Source: JALZMG01 sp963844175
GTDB lineage: Bacteria; Actinomycetota; Acidimicrobiia; Acidimicrobiales; Ilumatobacteraceae
Assembly (NCBI GenBank): GCA_963844175.1
Contig: CAWJNE010000002.1
Location: 62,001-126,000, forward strand
DNA: 64,000 nucleotides
Direction: 5' to 3'
Position 1 is the stretch's first letter. Each line of letters begins with the position of its first letter. The notes beneath the pieces are model-generated. The model had not been told where the DNA came from, did not search any database, and worked only from the letters and a program-made list of their open reading frames with translations. The translations under genes were made by a program, and so were the position numbers. Below are positions 60,320-64,000 of this stretch, in pieces.

Positions 60320-61066
60320 ATGTCACCTCATAAGTGGATGCTCACCAGTGTGGTCCTCCTCGGCGCTGTACTCATCCAACCCGCGGTCGTCCAGGCCGAG
60401 GCCGGCAAGGGCACCGGGGCCGAGATCGAACGGATCGGCAAGCCGAGCTGGAAGCCGGTGGACTTCAACGTCTTTTCGGCGCCGATTGGCACAGCGGAGA
60501 CTGGGTATGCCGAGTTCGGAGACACGAACTTGAGCCTGCTTCCTCCTCCGAACCATGTTCCTCATCCTCAGCTCGGCGTAGGCCCAGGGGCTCCGCACGA
60601 GCCGCCGTATCGACACGAGCTCTCCGACGGGGTAGACGCCGGCGGCTACCTCGGTGGGCGCTGCTTCACTCCGGAGCAGTTCTCGAACGGGGAGGGTGTG
60701 TTTGCCGCGTGGATGGTGATACCACTTGGCAGGCACGAGGTCGGCAGCTCACCGGACTTCGCCAGAGGTCCCATCATCCCGAACTCACTGTTCCCCATCC
60801 ATGTCGAGGGCATCACATACCGGGACGGGGAGGTCTTCAACCCGTTCCTGTTCAATGGCGATGTTCCTGCACTTGACGATCAGCTCAGCCCTCCGTTCGA
60901 TGTGGAAGGACACAGTCACTTTCCGTTGTTCATCGCTGACAACGCCGATTTCGGCCCGTCAGGGGTAAGCCTGGCGGGCGATTACACCTACGAAATCACC
61001 ATGCTTGACAGCGCTGGCGAAGGCTGGTCCATCGAGGTGTCGTTTGTCGTGCGGGAACAATGTTGA
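60320..61066 (+). CDS. Secreted protein of unknown function
   Basis: A 248-residue protein. MSPHKWMLTSVVLLGAVLIQ is a signal peptide with a likely cut after VVQA. The mature chain has Pro/Asn-rich segments (LSLLPPPNHVPHPQLGVG), an alternating beta pattern and a C-terminal Cys. Base composition is clearly less GC-rich and its codons differ from neighbours, pointing to horizontal gain with the surrounding IS elements. ATG 60269 or earlier is possible, but the signal peptide begins at 60320. I recognise no family. Confidence 0.6.
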   Translation: MSPHKWMLTSVVLLGAVLIQPAVVQAEAGKGTGAEIERIGKPSWKPVDFNVFSAPIGTAETGYAEFGDTNLSLLPPPNHVPHPQLGVGPGAPHEPPYRHELSDGVDAGGYLGGRCFTPEQFSNGEGVFAAWMVIPLGRHEVGSSPDFARGPIIPNSLFPIHVEGITYRDGEVFNPFLFNGDVPALDDQLSPPFDVEGHSHFPLFIADNADFGPSGVSLAGDYTYEITMLDSAGEGWSIEVSFVVREQC

Positions 61067-61494
61067 GACCCGTCAGTCGTGCGGCTACCGAACGAACCGG
61101 TCCCTAACTGTCAAGGAAGCCGGCGGCGACATCCGCGAGAGGGTCCGTAAGTGCGCATCGGGGGGTCTTCTCACGCCAAGTGGTGTACGGATGCACCTGT
61201 GAGCCGACCGATCGAGCGCTTGAAGTGACGACGCCGCGGCGGCGACCCGCGCGCCATACCGCATGACTGGCATGCTGTCTTGACGGCGGGCGGGCGCGGA
61301 ACGACGGATTGTTGGCACGTCCAATTCAGCGGTCTTCCGAGCGATCGCAAGCGCCGAGTGCCCGATCTGTAGCCGTCGCGACACCGTACCGGTGATGCTG
61401 GTGTCGGCATTCGGCCGCAAACGCTGACGCCAGCGCAACAGGACCGCGCGAGTCTCTCTTGCCGGCAGCGAACGCCGGTTCGGCAGTGCGAAGG
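61067..61494. other. Non-coding or decayed segment
   Basis: No frame here has homology or consistent codon bias. GC is lower than the chromosome average, as in the secreted-protein gene to its left. I see no RNA gene or repeat. Confidence 0.35.
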
Positions 61495-61689
61495 GTGACG
61501 CGACAGGAGCTGGACGACATCCGCCGCTCACTCGCCATCGGCAGCGGCCTCCCGCCGTCACAGATCGAACTCGTCGTGGACCTGTGCGACCGGCTCCTCG
61601 TCGAGCGCGATGGCATCGAGGCTCTCCTGCGGCAGCTCGGCCGGCGTGGACGAACGCCAGGGCGGCGCTCGACTAGCTACACGCACTGA
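61495..61689 (+). CDS. Small hypothetical protein
   Basis: A 64-residue acidic-helical protein (VTRQELDDIRRSLAIGSGLP, QIELVVDLCDRLLVERDGIE). GTG 61495 is chosen because protein-like sequence begins there, although the frame is open to 61459. No family is recognised. It could be a fragment of a small helical regulator or a toxin-antitoxin-like gene; evidence is thin. Confidence 0.4.
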   Translation: MTRQELDDIRRSLAIGSGLPPSQIELVVDLCDRLLVERDGIEALLRQLGRRGRTPGRRSTSYTH

Positions 61690-61709
61690 TCCAAGACGAT
61701 CGCCGGTGA

Positions 61710-61770
61710 TCGCGTCCCGTGAGGTGGTGGAAGTGAGGTGAGGGTCCACCGTTGAGGTGGGCCATCGGCG
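61710..61770. repeat. 61-bp perfect inverted repeat, right copy
   Basis: Exact reverse complement of 57642-57702. It begins with TCGCGTCCCGTGA, the last codons and stop of the M14 gene, although that gene is not here, and continues into the IS256 upstream flank, although no transposase follows. It is therefore a duplicated junction left by rearrangement. Confidence 0.9.
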
Positions 61771-61797
61771 CTCGACGCGTGTGGCGCGCCCGGCCCG

Positions 61798-62553
61798 ATG
61801 ATCACCCCCGAGATCCCCGACGACGAAGATGGAGACCGGACCGTGTTCTGGCCGGACAGCCTCGTGCCCACAGTCGACGGCCGGGCCGCGGTGTTCTACC
61901 AGCGGGTCCTGCTCGACGGCCCCGAGTGGACCGTCCAGGCGACGATCGTCGACGAGATGGACCCCGGAGCCACCACCTTCGACCGCACCGACGAAATGGT
62001 GCTGTTTGGCGAAGGGGAGCCGTCTTTCGTGTCATCGAACCTCGTTGACGGCGGCTTCATCTACCTGTACGCAACCCGACTGCACGCCGATCAACGCACA
62101 ACCGAGTACCTCTTGGCCCGTGTGCCGCACGCCCTCTACCGGCAACGGGTCGCGTACACGTTCTGGTCCGGCACCAGCTGGTCGCCCAACCTCGCGGCCG
62201 CGCAGCCGGTCGTCCTCGGCGGCGGCAACGATACGGACAGGAGCGGCGGGCTGGGCGGCATGTCCGTCTCGTTCAACCCGTACCTCGGCAAATACCTGAT
62301 GACCCACTCGGAGGCGTTCGGTCCCGACCTCGTGCTCCGCAGCGCCCCGGCGCCGCACGGGCCGTGGTCCGAGCCCACCTATCTCGACGTGACCGACCCC
62401 GTCAAAGGCACACAGTTCGGGAACTACACCGCACGCGAGCATCCGGAGTTCCGGTCCGGGGACGGCAGCGTCGTCTGGCTCACCTACCACCGGGTGACGG
62501 GCTGGCTGCACGGCGAGATCCCGCTCGTGCGGGTCGTGCTGAACCCGCCATAG
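61798..62553 (+). CDS. DUF4185-like beta-propeller protein, probably N-terminally shortened
   Basis: About 251 residues. Repeated beta-strand motifs (GRAAVFYQRVLLDGPEWTVQ, GGFIYLYATRLHADQRTTEY, LARVPHALYRQRVAYTFWSG) and GGMSVSFNPYLGKYLMTHSE match five-bladed-propeller DUF4185 proteins related to glycoside hydrolase family 43 folds. Those usually have an exported N-terminus and one more blade; here the frame starts 28 bases after the 61-bp junction repeat, so the 5' end was probably replaced. A substrate in extracellular glycans is likely but unproven. Confidence 0.65.
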   Translation: MITPEIPDDEDGDRTVFWPDSLVPTVDGRAAVFYQRVLLDGPEWTVQATIVDEMDPGATTFDRTDEMVLFGEGEPSFVSSNLVDGGFIYLYATRLHADQRTTEYLLARVPHALYRQRVAYTFWSGTSWSPNLAAAQPVVLGGGNDTDRSGGLGGMSVSFNPYLGKYLMTHSEAFGPDLVLRSAPAPHGPWSEPTYLDVTDPVKGTQFGNYTAREHPEFRSGDGSVVWLTYHRVTGWLHGEIPLVRVVLNPP

Positions 62554-62650
62554 GAGAGCGCATTCCCGGGGCATCCGGTACCGCCGTGCTGTCGTTCCAC
62601 GCCCCGTATACTCGCCGCGAGCGGCCGACCAGCGGGGCCGCTCGACGACT

Positions 62651-62880
62651 GGTGCTGGAGCCGAAGGCGGATATGGCTGGCGCGCCCAGGTCGCTCTCGA
62701 CAGTGACGGCTGCACGGTGTGGACGCGTACCGGTCGCAGCATTACCGCGAATGTGCCTGAGCTACGTGCGGTGACCGAGTTCGGTGTGGAATGCGTCCTC
62801 GACGGCGAACTGGTGGTCGGTGCCGGCCTGCCGACCGACTTCTATCGACTGGCAGGACGCCTGTCGGCGCTCCGGCGAAC
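62651..62880 (+). pseudogene. ATP-dependent DNA ligase adenylation-domain fragment
   Basis: LEPKAD (Lys codon 62664-62666, motif I KxDG) is followed, one frame away, by GWRAQVALDSDGCTVWTRTG, RSITANVPELRAV and CVLDGELVVGAGLPTDFYRL, matching motifs I-IIIa of LigC/LigD-type ligases. Both ends are cut: nothing precedes motif I, and after about 62880 the sequence changes to an unrelated antisense gene fragment. At least one frameshift lies next to the active-site lysine. Confidence 0.7.
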
Positions 62881-62884
62881 CCAG

Positions 62885-63045
62885 CGGCCGCGGAATACGT
62901 CGGTAGGCGTTAGCGACGTCGGTGAGGCGGCCAATGGTCACGATCGTCACCCGTTCCGAACTGTCGGCGAGGACGTCGAGAATGGGTTTGGCGCCGTCGC
63001 CGCCGACGACGGTCGGTCACGACCAAGACCTTCACCAGGTCGGAA
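62885..63045 (-). pseudogene. Nucleoside hydrolase-like fragment
   Basis: On the minus strand VVGGDGAKPILDVLADSSER and VTIVTIGRLTDVANAYRRIP resemble the middle of inosine-uridine-type nucleoside hydrolase-like proteins (the GA..ILD.L....VTIV..G..DVA.AY pattern). A KVLVVTD stretch just upstream is in another frame, so the gene is broken. It abuts the ligase fragment at about 62882, a clean fusion of two unrelated remnants. Confidence 0.4.
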
Positions 63046-63179
63046 CTCGGCGACCAGCCGCCGCGACCGTTGCACGGCCCCGGCCACCCGCCTCGACGGT
63101 CGATTGCACACTCCAACGTTCGCCCTTCGCCCAATCACCCAACCATCCGGTGGCCTCGTGGCCCGGAACCTGCCAGCGG

Positions 63180-63437
63180 TCATGGGCGGCCACCATCGCC
63201 GTTCGAAGACGACGCCGCGAACAGCGGTCGGTTCGGCGCACGCCGACAAACGGATGAGCAATCGCCATTGACCAGCCCCGGCTCGCTGACCACGTCGACG
63301 TGCGGCCAACCTCGGGTGGTGCAGTACGCCTCGAAGGCCGACCGCTGGGTGTCCGTCGAGGTCTCGGTCTCCCGATCGCGGCTAATGCGGACGTATCCGA
63401 TCGCTCGGCGCGGCCCTCGGGTCGTGGTGGTCGCCAT
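63180..63437 (-). pseudogene. Serine recombinase (resolvase) N-terminal fragment
   Basis: MATTTTRGPRRAIGYVRISR has the catalytic Ser of YVRIS, followed by DRETETSTDTQRSAFEAYCT and GWPHVDVVSEPG, typical of large serine recombinases of phages and integrative elements. After about residue 55 similarity fades and the frame stops; the rest of the catalytic domain and the DNA-binding part are absent. It may be the integrase of the element whose att-like site lies at 56.65 kb, but that link is inference. Confidence 0.65.
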
Positions 63438-63526
63438 GTCGTTACTCTTGTGATTTCTACTTCTGTAAGCGCTTGCTCAAGGATGAGTATTGGGCGGCCG
63501 CGGGGCGTTGACGAGGCGTCGGTCGT

Positions 63527-64000
63527 TCAACCCGCGCTGAGATCCTCGGGGGCGGTCAAGAGGCCGAGGCCGGTGCCGAGCTCGGCGTCGGCGAAGCGCC
63601 ACAGGTCGACAGCCCGCTGACCGACGCTAGGGCCGACCGGAGTGCGCCGGGGGTGGAAGACGGCGCGCACGTATCCGGCCTTGGCGACAATCGTGGCGTC
63701 GGCCGGCTCGCCGTCGCCGGCCCAACGCCACGCGCCGTCTCGGTAGCACGCGTTCCGGCCATCGACCTCGACCGGCGTGGCGAGGTGCAGCTGCCACGTG
63801 CCGCCGCTGCGGTTGGCGTCGGCCGCCGCCAGCAGCTGGTCCTCCAGCTCGCTCGCCCGGATGGCCAGGGGGTGCGCGGCCACGACCAGATCGAGCACGA
63901 GCTCCAGCGGGACCGTGAGGCCCCGCGTGATCACCATCAGTCCGGCGCCGAAGCGCGGGTTGACCTCGGTCGGCCGGAAGCCGTCGATCGTCGCGACGCC
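63527..64000 (-). CDS. ATP-grasp-like protein, C-terminal part (partial)
   Basis: 157 residues enter from the right edge in frame. IDGFRPTEVNPRFGAGLMVI contains the metal-binding E-N-P-R motif of ATP-grasp enzymes. The remainder (LELVLDLVVAAHPLAIRASE, a beta-rich middle, DLWRFADAELGTGLGLLTAP) is a family-specific tail I do not recognise. It marks the return to chromosomal-type codon usage after the mobile region. Confidence 0.6.
   Translation of the reverse strand, partial: GVATIDGFRPTEVNPRFGAGLMVITRGLTVPLELVLDLVVAAHPLAIRASELEDQLLAAADANRSGGTWQLHLATPVEVDGRNACYRDGAWRWAGDGEPADATIVAKAGYVRAVFHPRRTPVGPSVGQRAVDLWRFADAELGTGLGLLTAPEDLSAG

Overview
The window is chromosomal DNA of a high-GC actinobacterium. 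This rests on three F420/flavin luciferase-like oxidoreductases, a response regulator/kinase/GerMN-lipoprotein set resembling MtrA-MtrB-LpqB, a menaquinone pathway, many GTG starts, and 4-base stop/start overlaps. An Acidimicrobiia-like relative is my guess; nothing here proves it. Many starts lie 6-8 nt after a TANNNT hexamer (TACGCT, TATCGT, TAGCGT, TACAGT), the spacing of a leaderless -10 box.

1-14 kb is catabolic: a DinG-type helicase, an enoyl-CoA hydratase, a fused branched-chain 2-oxoacid dehydrogenase E1, a class III aminotransferase coupled to an ALDH7-type semialdehyde dehydrogenase, and a four-gene overlapping run (acyl-CoA carboxylase beta, biotin-carrying alpha, AtuA-like protein, unknown protein). 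14-21 kb holds the divergent two-component system with its lipoprotein, Era, an acyl-CoA synthetase and a MaoC hydratase. 21-34 kb is a loose menaquinone locus (menG, menF, menD, menH, menA, menE) interleaved with oxidoreductases, a CBM48 protein, a coiled-coil protein and an amidase; menB and menC are absent. menA carries an apparent one-base frameshift. 34-48 kb is housekeeping: SDR, CorC-like protein, YbeY, PhoH, histidine phosphatase, MarR-GNAT fusion, enoyl-CoA hydratase with a small membrane protein, a phosphatase with a repeat-encoded N-terminus, UvrD-HRDC helicase, M20 peptidase, an LLM enzyme and a LigB dioxygenase.

48-56 kb is accessory and surface-related: two membrane proteins, a glycerophosphodiesterase, a YeaQ-like protein, two tandem paralogues with QPxTG sorting signals, a transthyretin-like large protein, a frameshifted three-module CxxC protein, a small secreted peptide, a zinc-ribbon protein, a protein with four LNPQP(L/I)PP repeats, and an HxlR regulator divergent from a frameshifted RibD/DHFR-like gene. 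The QPxTG, CxxC-module and LNPQPLPP genes are my best candidate for an undescribed system.

56.6-63.5 kb is a graveyard of mobile and broken genes: a tRNA 3'-end-like fragment, a truncated IS256 transposase, a 61-bp perfect inverted repeat bracketing about 4 kb, an M14 carboxypeptidase, a broken IS3 element joined to a second IS3 fragment, a secreted protein, a shortened DUF4185-like protein, and pieces of an ATP-dependent DNA ligase, a nucleoside hydrolase-like protein and a serine recombinase. The window ends in an ATP-grasp-like protein.

Repeat families run through the window. Three copies of an exactly 83-bp palindromic element each lie between the 3' ends of convergent genes. A GAGCGAGCG-rich family sits at gene boundaries. 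At least five one-base shifts of the same sign break otherwise recognisable genes, so either the assembly has insertion errors or these genes are decaying.
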